Part shown: positions 48,401 through 58,500 of the stretch, one piece after another | Position numbering within the stretch: position 1 is the stretch's first letter | Layout: every line of letters starts with the position of its first letter | Notes under the pieces: model-generated | Seen by the model: only the letters and a program-made list of their open reading frames with translations | Databases searched by the model: none | Told to the model about the DNA's origin: nothing | Origin: Halichondria panicea | Taxonomy: Eukaryota > Porifera > Demospongiae > Suberitida > Halichondriidae | Direction of reading: 5' to 3' | DNA: 64,000 nucleotides | Assembly (NCBI RefSeq): GCF_963675165.1 | Contig: NC_087389.1 | Location: forward strand, 3,346,830-3,410,829 | Program-made: the position numbers and the translations under genes

Positions 48401-51400
48401 TTGATCTTAACAACGCCAGAGTGTTAGCCGACGCGGAGGTTCTTGAAGAGCCAAGCGATGTTTTGATGGCAGGCAAACTGAAACCACTTTCCGTAAAATT
48501 AGGTGCTATGTCTGATGTTGTTGTACTTGTTTCTCATGTTGTGAGCTCAAAAGAGTTTTATGTACATCCCATCCAGGCAGATGTGGCACTAAGTGTTGCA
48601 CACTTATCAGAGTCGCTCACTAACCATTTGTCTTTTCAAGTGAATCAACGGCGTCTTAAGCATATTGCAAGCATTTCCAATGACGCTGAACCCGTTCTTT
48701 GTTGTGTTCAATGCCCAGAAGACAAACAATGGTATCGTGCAGTGATTTTATCCCCTCTTCAAGATAGTGTATCTTGTTCAGTTCGGTTGCTTGACTTTGG
48801 AGAACGCATCAGCGTACCATATGATTGTTTGTTTGAACTGGATGAAAAATTTTGTTGCTACCCTGCTCAAGCTGTTCACTGCTCAGTGTTCTTTGATGGA
48901 CACCTGTATCCAGATTCTGAATTAGATGAGAGAATCTGCAATTATTTGAAAGAATGTGTCGCAAAAAAGCAGTTAGTGGCTTGTGTTAAGGGTAAGTGTA
49001 CATGTATGCAACAACTGACCACTAATTAATGTCATGTTTATGCGTATAATAATATGATAATAGTGCTCTAACGTTGATGTAGCATCAGAGTTTGTACACC
49101 GCTTTTGCTTAGCAGTTATCCCACCTACATTTCACTCAAAATAGGAAGCAAAAATGATTCCAACGTCGCTGTCGAGTATGGCACAGTCCTCACTGTGGAT
49201 ATTATAGACACCAGTGGCGAAAAAGATGTGCATGTTGCTCATGATCTGCCACAACTGTGCAAGAATGAGTTGGCTGGTATATAGGGATATTGTTTCTTGG
49301 TGAAAACTAATAATATTATTACATTCTTACTAGGACATAAGAAGTTGAGTACTTGGAATCCAATGGAGCGAGATTACCTAGCCTTGAGGAACAACTACAA
49401 AATTGATGATGAAGATGTAGAGTTAACGTTGTCTGGATACAGTAAGAAATTCTATAGACATTACAGACCCACTTTGTACACTTATGTTATTTGTACAGAA
49501 AGTAGAAATCGCCCATGTCGCTTTTTCCATACAAAAAGAGGCTGTGACATGGGAGACAACTGCTCATACCTGCATCTACAAGAAGGTCTGAAGGATGCAT
49601 GCATAAGTCATCTTACCTGTCAATCATGTGTTGGTCTCATCAGGTGTCTCCGACAAGCAGTTGGAAGAAGTATTTACTGCTACTGACCAAATTCATCTTC
49701 CTGTTGTGGATTCAGTAGTGGGTGTCGTAGTCACTGCTATAGTGTCACCTATAAGATTCTTTGTTCAAATGCCAAAGGGATCGAAGTCAGTTTTGAGCAA
49801 ATCCATAGAAGAAGGTGAGTAACGTATATGTTAATTTAGTTTTTTATGGAGTCAGTATAATTATATAGAGGATGGTACTGGAAATTGCTTTGTGAAGTTG
49901 CTTAAAGAAATGAGGTAAAATTCCAGGATTGTCATTAATTTGTAGCATTGATTGTAGGCATGTGTCTGTAGAATATACTACAATCAACATGTGTTCTCTG
50001 AAAGAAGTGTGACATTGCCAGATTTGGGGGAAATTGTGGCTGTTCGTTATGAGTGGGATGAGGATTGGTACAGAGCTAGGGTGGTAAACCCATCTTCTGC
50101 TGGAAAAACTAAGGTGCCGTATGTGACTTTACTGGAATTATTTTTTTCTGGCGCTTATAAAAAGGCTTGTTTGAGACATCAAAACAATCATCCTGCATCT
50201 TTGACTCTTCAAACTTCTAAACAGTTGTGTAACCCATAGCTACAGTCAACAGGGTTTCATACAGAATTTTTAGCTGGGAGGGGAAACGTTTAATTGAGGG
50301 GGGTCTGGGGGTCCTCTCCCGGAAGGAATGGGTATCTGAGGTGCAATTTGAGTTTTTTGTGTGCTTCAAACCATACATTTTACTAGTCTATATTAATATA
50401 GTTTATTGAGGAGATTGTAGACATTTTTATGGAGAAAAGTCAGACATTTTTATTATGACATCATTAATTTTCAGATTTCTAGGGGAGGGGGATTTGGCTG
50501 GGGGTGGGAAATCCCACGGCGCCCCCCCCCCCCTCCCTCTGTATGTAACCCTGGTCAATGAATGCTGTTCACGAGTCAGTCACTCAGCTCTCTCAACAGT
50601 GCAGCTAGCCAGTGAAACTGAGCTAGACCATGCCCATTATTTTTCTCTACAAATTCTATACTAGCTGTAGAACATAAGTGCCAACATAATTTAGGCGCCA
50701 GCTGGACTGGACTGAATGCAATTTTTGGGTTCTAAAAGATGCACAACTCAGAAGTGGAATAAATTTTTTCTAGCGCTGTAATTACATCAATTACGGTACT
50801 ATAAATTAAATGGATATGAAACGACCGTAGTACTTGTATATATACAGTTAGTATGCGGAATTCTGCTGTTTTCTCAGGCGGCATGCCTCGATCCATGCAG
50901 CACCCTAGATATGCTTGGCTCAGAAGAGGGAGGTCACAATTAACCTTGGGCACTGAACTGAACACTTAACGATTCATCCTTTCTATCTTGATTACTCTGT
51001 ATGACACGCCTAGTGCCTAACATATGTGGCATTCCTTAATGAGTAGGTACATGTGTCCAGTAACGGAGTAATAAAAATGAATCTTTCAGGTAATAATTAT
51101 TAGTGACTATGCTAATTGTGTCCTCCCTCCTCTGTGCTTGGCCTTAGCAAAATGCCTGGATCAGAGATGTAGATAGGGTTAGCACCCATCATGGTAACAA
51201 ATGTTATTATGGAAACGACCAACAACCCTGTAGCGTTGTAAGATCGATTAGCTTATGCCCGCTAATGTTTAGAAGGCCACAGAATGTAATTGTTGTTATT
51301 GTTTTTTTTATTGCAGGTTTTCTATGTGGACTACGGTCATTTTGGCTTAGTCCGTGATGAGGACATCAGGAGTATCAAACCTAACTTTCTTGTGGTGCCT

Positions 51401-51825
51401 TTCCAAGCTATTGAATGTTATCTAGTTGGGCTTGATATTCCTCCTGCTGCCAATCGTGTGATTAGGAAAGAAGCAAAGTAAGTGCATTTTATGTTAGTAA
51501 TAATACTTTATATTAAAACAGAGAGTACTTTGAACACTTGGTAACTGGACAAGTTCTTATGGCAAAGGTTGTCATTAGGTGAGTATTATAGTTTATAATT
51601 ATGTGAATATTATAGTTTATAGTTTATAATTATGTTCATGTATGGTTGGGTGTTCAATGACATTCTTTCAATAGATTGGGAGATGTCCTTGGCTTGGAGT
51701 TGTATTCGAATGTTCACATAAATGAAAAACTAGCGAAACAAGGAATTCTGAAGAGAACTTGCACTAGTGTTTCAAGTTTTGAGGATCAGGATAATAACGA
51801 GGAACTGTTACTAACCCCTGGTTAA
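33476..51825 (+). CDS. Multi-Tudor protein with CCCH zinc finger, probable piRNA/germ-granule factor
   Basis: Fourteen exons: 33476-33784, 40268-40472, 40733-40807, 40900-41020, 41068-41228, 47549-48991, 49145-49276, 49334-49585, 49644-49814, 49869-49914, 49972-50113, 51317-51477, 51522-51578, 51675-51825 (TAA). All phases agree, 1141 residues. N-terminal about 200 residues are coiled-coil-like (EKEADVTEQLEFVTGLVRRL). Three extended Tudor domains follow: about 200-430 (core YIDYGN), 600-815 (core RLLDFGERI) and 905-1125 (core FYVDYGHFGLV); each has the W-Y-R-A strand (CWYRAVV, QWYRAVI, DWYRARV) typical of dimethyl-arginine readers that bind PIWI tails. Between Tudor 2 and 3 is a C-x8-C-x5-C-x3-H zinc finger (RPCRFFHTKRGCDMGDNCSYLH). 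RNF17/TDRD1-like, but I see no RING or MYND. The start ATG follows a stop in frame at 33449. Introns 1 and 5 exceed 6 kb and are full of transposons. Confidence 0.88.
33893..34275. mobile_element. F1 family hybrid, inverted halves
   Basis: The left half reads as plus-strand F1 body without its head (GAGTTTCTATAGGCTTCTAG ... AGTGAGAAGAGAG) and switches at about 34113 to reverse-strand F1 body ending in the inverted head (TCGCTTGCGCATGCGTACCG). The centre is thus a foldback of two F1 pieces. Confidence 0.6.
34292..34810. mobile_element. F4 family MITE, 519 bp, with target duplication
   Basis: Long terminal inverted repeats, at least 35 bp (CATAGATAGAGTAGAGAGGG then ATTGGAAACGGAAGT; inverted at the right end). 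Both sides are flanked by GTCTGTG (34285-34291 and 34811-34817). A 7-bp perfect, or 8-bp with one mismatch, duplication would fit an hAT-type element. Interior is non-coding. Confidence 0.8.
34816..35434 (+). mobile_element. F3 family element
   Basis: Head CCCGAGGCGCGTGGGCGGCC, a TCTGTTTGT run, GGATGCCATAGCACTGCG, and the tail GCCGAGGGTTTGCACTTTAG, ending TGCTCTAGT. One of the cleanest copies. It directly abuts the F4 element. Confidence 0.75.
35815..36165 (+). repeat. 32-bp tandem repeat array, plus-oriented
   Basis: About seven to eight units of about 32 bp built on ATATGCATGTCAACATGCAT followed by ATGCACCTTACA, preceded by a unique leader (TGTTATCTGTGTCAAAATGA, at about 35830). The overlapping ORFs are by-products of the repeat. 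The reverse-complement partner is at 38292-38665. Confidence 0.85.
36835..38059 (-). mobile_element. 1225-bp TIR element with 9-bp target duplication and RecQ-like cargo
   Basis: Terminal inverted repeats TAGCCTCGACCCCAGGCCGA and its inverted partner TCGGCCTGGGACCGAGGCTA (21 bp with small mismatches). CTCAATGGG flanks both sides (36826-36834 and 38060-38068), and the LINE target is continuous when the element is removed. A 9-bp duplication is typical of Mutator-like elements. It contains the helicase fragment 37597-37787, a pseudogene, on the minus strand. It is non-autonomous as seen here: no transposase ORF. Confidence 0.8.
37595..37787 (-). pseudogene. RecQ-like helicase N-terminal fragment
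   Basis: 64-codon ORF: after an Ala-rich start it reads LGLVLKDKQLEALKCLYAGV then a degenerate Walker A (PTSYGKSLSKS, family pattern PTGxGKSL). This is the Q-motif plus motif I region of RecQ/DEAD-type DNA helicases; the downstream motifs (DEAH and later) are absent and the reading frame ends at a stop after PDTPFLD. Probably cargo or remnant of an autonomous parent of the surrounding element. Identification rests on a short stretch. Confidence 0.5.
38292..38665 (-). repeat. 32-bp tandem repeat array, inverted partner
   Basis: Units of GTGCATATGCATGTTGACAT followed by GCATATTGTAAC, the reverse complement of the array at 35815, ending with the inverted unique leader (TCATTTTGACACAGATAACA at about 38630). 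Part of the same element family, placed in opposite orientation about 2.1 kb away. Confidence 0.85.
38720..38965 (+). mobile_element. F2 family fragment
   Basis: F2 body without its head (ACTGCTCAACGGTTGCAACC, CTTCTAGCCACGTTCTCTTG, TTAGCCTTGCACTAAAGCGC). It follows the inverted 32-bp array directly. Confidence 0.55.
39148..39562 (-). mobile_element. F1 family element, reverse
   Basis: Begins with the inverted F1 tail (CTGATGCCTCGGTGGAGGTG) and ends with the AC microsatellite plus inverted head (TCGCTTGCGCATGCGCACCG then GGGCATAA). Slightly shortened. It lies in the first intron of the Tudor gene. Confidence 0.7.
41250..42150 (+). mobile_element. F1 family element interrupted by a MITE
   Basis: F1 head at 41250 (TTATGCCTCAGTGCGCTTAC) and tail at about 42128 (CAGCGGTGCTTTCAT). 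The body is split at 41457-41834 by another element. It starts 22 bp inside intron 5 of the Tudor gene. Confidence 0.75.
41457..41834. mobile_element. 378-bp MITE nested in F1
   Basis: Terminal inverted repeats CAGGGGCGTAGCCAGG and CCTGGCTACGCCCCTG, flanked by CTTGT on both sides (41452-41456 and 41835-41839). A fragment with the same end (AGGGGCGTAGCTACC) lies at 44594. No conserved ORF. Confidence 0.8.
42146..42275 (+). mobile_element. F2 family head fragment
   Basis: ATGCCTCGAGGCGTAGCTGT with a TG run, AGCTGTAACTGCTCAATG and CTTCTAGCCATGTTCTC. It immediately follows the F1 tail. Confidence 0.55.
42717..43114. mobile_element. pogo/Tigger-like MITE, 398 bp
   Basis: Ends CAGTAGAACCTCGCTAATCC and inverted (GGATTAGCGAGGTTCTACTG), flanked by TA at 42715-42716 and 43115-43116. 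The left end is typical of Tigger/pogo termini. An F1 copy starts right after its right TA. Confidence 0.85.
43117..43672 (-). mobile_element. F1 family element, reverse, near full length
   Basis: Inverted tail ATGAAAGCACCCCGGGTGCT at left; inverted head TCGCTTGCGCATGCGCACCG then AGGCATAA at right, with the full set of F1 body blocks between. This is the best-preserved copy (about 555 bp), useful as the reference for the family. Confidence 0.8.
44228..44555. mobile_element. Foldback element with arms over 100 bp
   Basis: The left arm from AACTGCTTAAATCTTTAGCT through ACTTACTTTTTAGTGTAGTA to GCGGAAGGAG (about 44228-44360) is repeated inverted from CTCCTTCCGCATATTACTGT to GATTTAAGCAGTT (44443-44555). 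A short unique centre separates them and the left arm has a small extra segment. It would form a very stable stem in RNA. Confidence 0.8.
44868..45240 (+). mobile_element. F2 family element
   Basis: Reference F2 copy: ATGCCTCGAGGCGTAGCCGC head, TG/TCTG microsatellite, AGCTATAACTGCTCAACAG, GGATTAGCAAACTAAAGCTT, CAAGCGCTAGCTTTTTGTTA. It abuts the 5' truncation point of the LINE fragment. Confidence 0.7.
45255..46463 (+). pseudogene. 5'-truncated non-LTR retrotransposon (CR1/L2-like), C-terminal ORF region
   Basis: A 364-codon open frame (to 46349) begins abruptly and lacks the reverse-transcriptase catalytic core, so it is a 5'-truncated LINE copy. Seen: the post-RT segment LYSSLCLPIMLYGSELWSLT ... 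HRKLLRTIQGLPTRCPSLAL, then a C-terminal zinc-knuckle-like CKLCNTEEESPSHFLVSC. The 3' end is a (GAA)n tract (46446-46463), as in CR1/L2-type elements that end in short tandem repeats. Intact reading frame over 1 kb suggests fairly recent insertion. A second 3' copy is at 36487-38112. No restored element is implied. Confidence 0.85.
50250..50553. mobile_element. MITE with CAGGGTTTCATACAG ends
   Basis: Left end CAGGGTTTCATACAG, right end CTGTATGTAACCCTG (15-bp TIR with one or two mismatches). G-rich near the left end, C-run near the right. It lies in the Tudor gene intron 50114-51316. A partial copy sits at 57367-57535. Confidence 0.75.
50640..50805. repeat. Dispersed non-coding repeat
   Basis: TACTAGCTGTAGAAC ... 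AGGCGCCAGCTGGACTGG ... TTCTAAAAGATGCACAACTC ... TTACATCAATTACGGTA is shared with about 62080-62220. Element ends not resolved. The rest of this intron, to 51316, shows no recognisable feature. Confidence 0.45.
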
Positions 51826-52576
51826 ATCTTTGACTGTTTTTAGCTGATAGTTTTTTCTAACTTTCAATGAAATTCACTGTCGTGAGCAGCCAGCTCTGAA
51901 TGGCTGAGGTATTTGCTGAATCACATTATCAATGGTTTATATATGTTTACGCATATTTCCTATCTAGTATAATACAGTTTTGCCATGAAGTCTAGTATCG
52001 TTTAACAGCCCTAAAGTTGGCACCCCAGGGATTTTGCGTATACATACTTGTAAGAGATGAAGAAAGGGCCAAGCATACTCATTGGAAAAAAGGACGTATT
52101 TAGTGAGATTCGTCAGTGTGTCTACTAAAGGAGTTCGAGACAAGCTTTCAGTAGTTTATTTCAGACCGCTATACAGCAGTAGTAAAACTCAATAGGGTTC
52201 CTAAAAACATAGCATACCAATGTACTTCTGTATAAAAACTCTGTTGTAGGGATTATCAAAACAAGCCAGAAATTTGATTTTTCAAGCATCCATGCACCTA
52301 TTACGAGTCACATTAATACCCTGCCGGCATGTGTACACAGGGTGACGTGAGCAATTCGCTCACAAGGCTTTTGGTTCAGGTGGCAGTATAACCATAAAGC
52401 CCTTGCTCTATAGTTTAACATGAATAACTTATAAAAGAATGTAATTATAATAAAAAATAAAATAATTGACTGGCCTTAGCCTCGAATCCAAGCTAATTAT
52501 TAATCGGATTGGTCTCGAAGCTAAGCCTATGAAGCCACCCTCTAAAGGAGGGCGTGGCCAGACCGTATATTAAATA
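51826..52576. other. Intergenic region between Tudor gene and CIAO2B
   Basis: About 750 bp, AT-rich. No ORF of interest. A small palindrome (TAGCCTCGAATCCAAGC ... GTCTCGAAGCTA, 52477-52525) resembles the ends of the 36835-38059 family. A GGGCGTGGCC box lies about 24 bp before the CIAO2B start codon. Confidence 0.5.
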
Positions 52577-55510
52577 ATGGAGAATGTCAACCCTGAGGTG
52601 TTTAAGGCCACTAAGGCCCGTCCAACTGCACCAGAAGATTGTATTGACGATGTTGATGATGAAATAGATGGCAGAGAAATATTTGGTGAGAGTAGATTTA
52701 TTTGTGCAACATTTTTATTAGGACACAATTTTTTTGAGGTTCTAAAAGATGCTATCCTACTTATTCGATTTAAAGCGACCCTCCAAACATGCAACACCTC
52801 GATCTTTTTCAATATTCTGACCTTAGGCTCTAAAAGTAGCGACTGCTACGTTGACAATTATTTTTTATGTCACGTTCTAATAAAATAGAGGTCAAACCAT
52901 AGCCTCGATTCCAGGCCGCAAGAAACAATGTAATTTTAGCAGCCTATAATCAGAGTCCAATTAGATGCGACCCTCTAAATATGCGACACCAGGACTTCAA
53001 CATAATTTTTCAACCTCCAAAAGATAGTTAAGTACGGTAACTATCTATATCTGTTTCTGATATACCAAGGCAGTCGTCTTTACATTTAATAATGTGCATG
53101 TCTAGATGCAGTGTGAAATACATACTCAAAATTGAACAGTAGATCAACCTTTATACATGTGAGATTGCACTTCTAAACTAGACTATCTGTATCACGCCCA
53201 ACTACATAAACACCACCATAATTTAGAGCGAAGCAAGGCTATAGTCGGGTTCACTTTAAACTCAGTACATGGACTCTCTGGACCACTTTAATACACGGTC
53301 TTTATTAAATACACAGGCCCAGCTTTTTTATTTGCTGATCATTACAACAAGTTTAATCCAATTACATAAAAATTAATGATGTCATAAGCCGCGGAATTGG
53401 ACCATAAGCGAGGACCTTGCATCATATGTACCCTAAGGCTATTATTCCTAGCGAAGCGAGGCTATATAATCGGAGATCAATCTTGGTGGTAGTACATTAT
53501 TGCATCATCCTCGTGCACATGCCCATTAAAACACTTATTGCTAGCTATAAAGTGTGATTTATTACGCTTCTTACAATAACGACCCGCCAAAATTTAAGAA
53601 TATGATGCATTACACAAAATTAATAGAGGTCTACATCAACATAGAACACTCTGCATGCATGGACTTGTTTTATTAATGATTACAACATGTAATTACATAT
53701 AATTATAGAGGATTACCTCTTAATTCAGAGCTTTTATAACTACAATTTCATAACTAGAGCACTAAAGTGCAAACCCTCGGCTGGTGACGTGACATGATTA
53801 TAAAGAAACCAAAAGAGTGATATAATGCAGTGCATAATAGTGATGAATATCATGTATATGACTGTCTAGCACAGCAACTCAGGAGCTAAACCAGACTGGA
53901 GGCATGCTGAAACATTTGAGAACAGGATTTTAGTGGTACCGTATATCTTCTAATTTATCGGACAGTAAAAAAAATTATTTTGGAAATTGTCCGGGTATAA
54001 TTGGAACAGATTTTTATAGAGCATGCGAAGTGTCCAGAATAATTAGAACAAGCAAGCAGCTGCATGCGAGCTAGCTAAGTTTAATAGAACAGTGTGCGAC
54101 TGAATAGTTGCTGTGAATGTAAACTCTACTTTTCAAAGTATTGTCCGGATATTTAACAAATGTAATATTAAAGCACTGGAGTGTCCGTTGTATTAGAACA
54201 ACGAAAATTACCCAAAAGAGTGTCCGGGGTAATTAGAAGTGTCCGATAAATTAGAAGATATACGGTACATAGATAGATATATGCACTGTAGACTAGATTA
54301 CAGCAAAGAAGCCTGGAGTCTCATACAGAGAAGTATGGCCGGCTCCTGGAGTAGCAATGAGTAGGATCCTAGAGTCACATTTACCTTTCCGAGATTCTTA
54401 TACAATTTTACGAGACAAACCAGACACAATTCTAGCTTTCTATTGTATCGATCCTTTTCACTAATACACAAAGCAAACAGTAATTATTGGCTTATGTTTC
54501 AAATAATAGCCAAAGACTTCTTTGCAAAATCTGCCAAATTTTAAGCCTTAGTTTTAATGCTACAAGTTTCCCTACCTAAAAATGGTGATGCCTAAATCAC
54601 CAGGTCAGCCAAACTGAGCAGTGACAGACACGCAGACTGACAGACTACTGTAACCGAGGCCGCCTACGCGCCTCGATCGGGTTAATTATTGTGTGGTAAT
54701 TAATTTTGGGGACAGAAAGTCTCATAATTACATGGACTACGTCCCTAATTATTCAGAGGGTATAACTATAATCAGGAGCTACATTAAGTACATTATTATC
54801 TCAATGTACTCCTGCTATAATACTTCATCCTTTCCCTCTAGATCTTATTAGGAATATCAATGATCCAGAACATCCTTTAACTTTGGAGCAGCTAAATGTT
54901 GTACAGCAGGGGCATATTGATGTGAGTGATCTGGAGAGCAAGGTTACCGTTTCTTTCACGCCTACTATTCCGCACTGTAGTATGGCTACCTTAATTGGTT
55001 TATCGATTCGAGTCCGGCTTCTGAGATCACTCCCAACTAGATTTAAGGTATTGACTGTGTGCTTGACATACTATTGTTACAAATTTTGACCAATTTTAGG
55101 TGCATGGATGTTAAAATTAGCCCTGGAAGTCACGCTTATGTATGCTGTTGTTACAAATTTAGGTGGATGTTAAAATTAGCCCTGGAAGTCACGCTTCAGA
55201 AGTAGCAGGTATGATTTAATAATTATTATGAACTCTCAGTATGTCATACATATTAATGATTATAATGGTAAATGTGTAAAATAAAGGGCATACTTATAAG
55301 GGCATATTAATTTTTGTTATTGAAGAATAGCACACTGCTAATTTTGTGTGAATGATCCTCATATTTAGTGTACGCCTCAGAGCCTAACATGATTGGTTTT
55401 CTACCGCAGTGAACAAACAACTGGCAGATAAGGAACGTATTGCTGCTGCTTTGGAGAATAGTCAGCTGTTAGATGTTGTAAATCAGTGCTTATCAGGAAT
55501 GGATCAATGA
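52577..55510 (+). CDS. CIAO2B: Cytosolic iron-sulfur assembly component 2B (MIP18 family)
   Basis: Four exons: 52577-52685, 54842-55047, 55163-55208 and 55410-55510 (TGA); 153 residues (human CIAO2B about 163). It is the adaptor of the CIA targeting complex (with CIAO1 and MMS19) that passes 4Fe-4S clusters to nuclear and cytosolic enzymes. Seen: acidic [42 protein letters not shown] with the conserved reactive Cys82, and the C-terminal [21 protein letters not shown]. The [12 protein letters not shown] block favours CIAO2B over CIAO2A. The 2.15-kb first intron carries F3 with a nested MITE. A dead copy of exon 3 lies just upstream of the real one. Its stop codon is 48 bp from that of AMT. Confidence 0.95.
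53753..54691 (-). mobile_element. F3 family element, reverse, carrying a nested MITE
   Basis: Starts with the inverted F3 tail (ACTAGAGCACTAAAGTGCAA then ACCCTCGGC) and ends with the inverted head (GCGCCTCGATCGGGTTA). The body blocks (TGATATAATGCAGTGCA, GAAGCCTGGAGTC) are in F3 order but split by the 331-bp insertion at 53937-54267. It lies in CIAO2B intron 1. Confidence 0.75.
53937..54267. mobile_element. 331-bp MITE nested in F3
   Basis: 28-bp terminal inverted repeats without mismatch: TACCGTATATCTTCTAATTT then ATCGGACA, with the exact inverse at 54240-54267. Near each end, subterminal phrases AATTGTCCGGGTATAATTGG and GTGTCCGGGGTAATTAGAAG are related to each other. No coding capacity. Confidence 0.9.
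55099..55137 (+). pseudogene. Non-functional duplicate of CIAO2B exon 3
   Basis: GTGCATGGATGTTAAAATTAGCC onward repeats 55163-55195 exactly for more than 30 bp except for four extra bases after GTG, and it has its own acceptor-like CAATTTTAG. The extra bases put TAA in frame at once, so including it would truncate the protein. The flank TTACAAATTT is duplicated too, showing a local tandem duplication of about 64 bp. Confidence 0.85.
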
Positions 55511-55558
55511 AACAATAATGTTTAAGTTCATAAATTAATTATTTATGTGTAGCATCGC

Positions 55559-58500
55559 TCATTGAACATAATACTGAGCAGGGACAAATGGTAACTTAAC
55601 TACTTCTGCTCTCAACGATGCATTTCTAATTTGTAGTTTCAGTTTTGTCCCTTGTTTGCCAAGTGTTCTAGGGACATAAGCCATTGCAACATATGCTTCA
55701 AGTTTAGGACTGGGCCCTCCAGATGTAACGTGTCCTATATTATTGCCATCCATATCCTGAACAATCACACCCTGTCGAATAGGTCGTTTGCTTTTTGATA
55801 TGAGACCGACTCTCCGGTTTTTGGGTTTGTCTTTTAGCTGCCTCTGTATCACATCGCTTCCAATGAAGTCTCCCATCTTTCTGCGTCGCTGGCCTGTAGC
55901 CAAAAAATATTTGTTTAACACTAAAACATACAGTTACATCACTTACTGATGCACCAAGCAAGTCCAGCTTCAATAGGTGTTATGTCCTCAGATATATCGT
56001 TTCCATATAGACAAAGCCCTGCCTCAAGTCTCAGGATATCCCTGGATCCCAAGCCTGCAAGCTTTACTTCACTAAATTTGCTCAATTTGGACACTAATGT
56101 GTTAACTTCACAACTTGGCACAGAAATCTGAGAGAGAAATTTGTTATGACATTGTGTATAATAATTATTATAAAAGCAGTAACTTATCGTCTAATCTAAA
56201 AATGACTTAGACCATAGAGATAGGGATTGGAAACGAAAATGTTTGCGTGAAACGCTCCGCATTATAGGGTGTGGCTAAAACTACTTATTTATAGTCAGCA
56301 TGCTCATTACCTGTCTTGACTGCCCTACAATGTGCTGTACATACATAGTAAGTGAAATTGATCACTTATTATTTAGCTCTAAAAAGTCGAGTAAAGCAGT
56401 TTGAAGGACTATGCTGCAAACGTTTATCCATGGCATGAAGCCATTCTATGTAGCACTTAGATACATAATAACAGGAGTGCATGATAATAACCAAGTCAAG
56501 CAATATCCTTCGACTTCACAGTAGGGAAAGAGACATTAAATCAACAAAAATTGAAACAGAGTAAAGAAAAGGGACTTAGAGCTAGTCAGTGGTATAAACT
56601 TACTTCTCTAGAGTACCTCCCAGCCCCTGAGTCATTGCTAGTGGATAGGAGAGCTATAAAAACAGTTAAATATACAACCTCGGAACGGTTAGCTGCGAAA
56701 ATATTTGCAAGCACGAAATATAACGCAAGAGTGTTTCAACCTTTTACACAGGGAGGCCCGATCGTTTCCAATCCCCTTCCTTTTCAATCTATGCTTAGAC
56801 CCACAATAATTATAATTATGATGTACATGTATCACCTCAACTCCATCTTCACCTGTGTACCCACACCGTGTCACCCTGCACTTTGGTACTCCAAACACTT
56901 CCATCACTGCACTTTCCATAAAGTGCAGTTTTTTAATGTCGTCTTTAAGTCCTTGTGAGAGCACATGTTGCATTTTTGGGCCTGTAGAGTTTTGGTTTAA
57001 ATTCACAACTATTTACCCGTGCGTTTTCTAAATTACACTACCTACCTTGAAGAGCAATTAAAGACATGTCTTCACGTGCTACCAGCTTCACATCCCGCCC
57101 TGAGAACTTACGCTGTATCTGATCCTTTAAAAGTTTAAAACTACCTCAAATTCAGCACACACTAATCAAAGTTAACTGACATTCAAATGTTGCATATCTT
57201 TATCTGCACATCCAGCATTAGCCACAACATAAAACGACTGTGGTCCGGTCCTGGTTATGATGCAATCATCTATTATTCCTCCCTTGTCATTAGTGAACAC
57301 AGAGAGAGCTCCTGAATGTACATAACTACAATGTATGTGCATTCACGATCATAGATAAATATCTGTCAGGGTTTCATACAGGATTTTTAGCCAGGGAGGA
57401 AATGACGACGGCCGTACGGCGCTGAAAATTTGGGGGTCCGGGGGGCAGCTCCCGGAGAAAATTTGGCAGAATGAATGTCTAAGGTGCAATTTGGAGGTTT
57501 TTTGTGCTTAAAACTGGTTCTTAACTGTTCTTACGCAATTGTACACCTTCACCTCACCTGAAGCAGAAAGCTACTACATTGACCTCTAGTGTGTGTACAT
57601 GCAGAGCCTATTGTCTCACTATGTACTAGCCTTCTTCACTGGCCTCCCTTGAGGAGAAGGCCTGCTATTGACTGCTTGCGCATGCGCAAAATTATTGGAT
57701 ATTTGTGACAGGCTCTGGGAAAAGGGACATAATTATTGGAGCAGGCTATAATTTTTGTGATTTAAACACCAGATGATAGAGCAAAGAATTGCCTATGCAT
57801 TGATATGCTTAGTTTGCACATACCTCTTTTCATGCCTGAGTTATGCGCAAAATTATTGGATATTTGTGACAGGCTCTGGGAAAAGGGACATAATTATTGG
57901 AGCAGGCTATAGTTTTTGTGATTTAAACACCAGATGATAGAGCAAAGAATTGCCTATGCATTGATATGCTTAGTTTGCACATACCTCTTTTCATGCCTGA
58001 GTTATGCGCGTTGGAAACTCAAAGCTTTGAAACAGCGGTATTGAGAAATGCCCACTCAGAGGAGGTTGGACACGCGTCATAATGGTTTACAGAGGAAATG
58101 TGTGTACATAGAGAGATATACGGAAACTTGGAGAGAACAACTAGTAGCTATTCAGCCAAGTCAAAAGCCTGCAAGCGATTTTAGCACTCCATACTAGTAG
58201 TAAATGACTCTAAAAATACTGACTCAGCAGGATCGAAAAGGATCGATTTTAAGCGTATTCATGGGATTGACTAACAGATGACTACGGATGACGCGTGTCC
58301 AGCCTCCTCTGACGCCCACTTAAAGATTACTAAATTGGGTAATGGTGGCTGCTTAGACGAAGCTCTTCGGCTGGATTCAGAGCATCAGATTTTGCAAAGA
58401 GGTAGTAGAAAGACTGTAGATAACTATAAGCCAAGAAAAAATATTGTGAGATTATACTCTGTCGTCTATAAATCTGGCTATTGCTCAAAACCAATAATTA

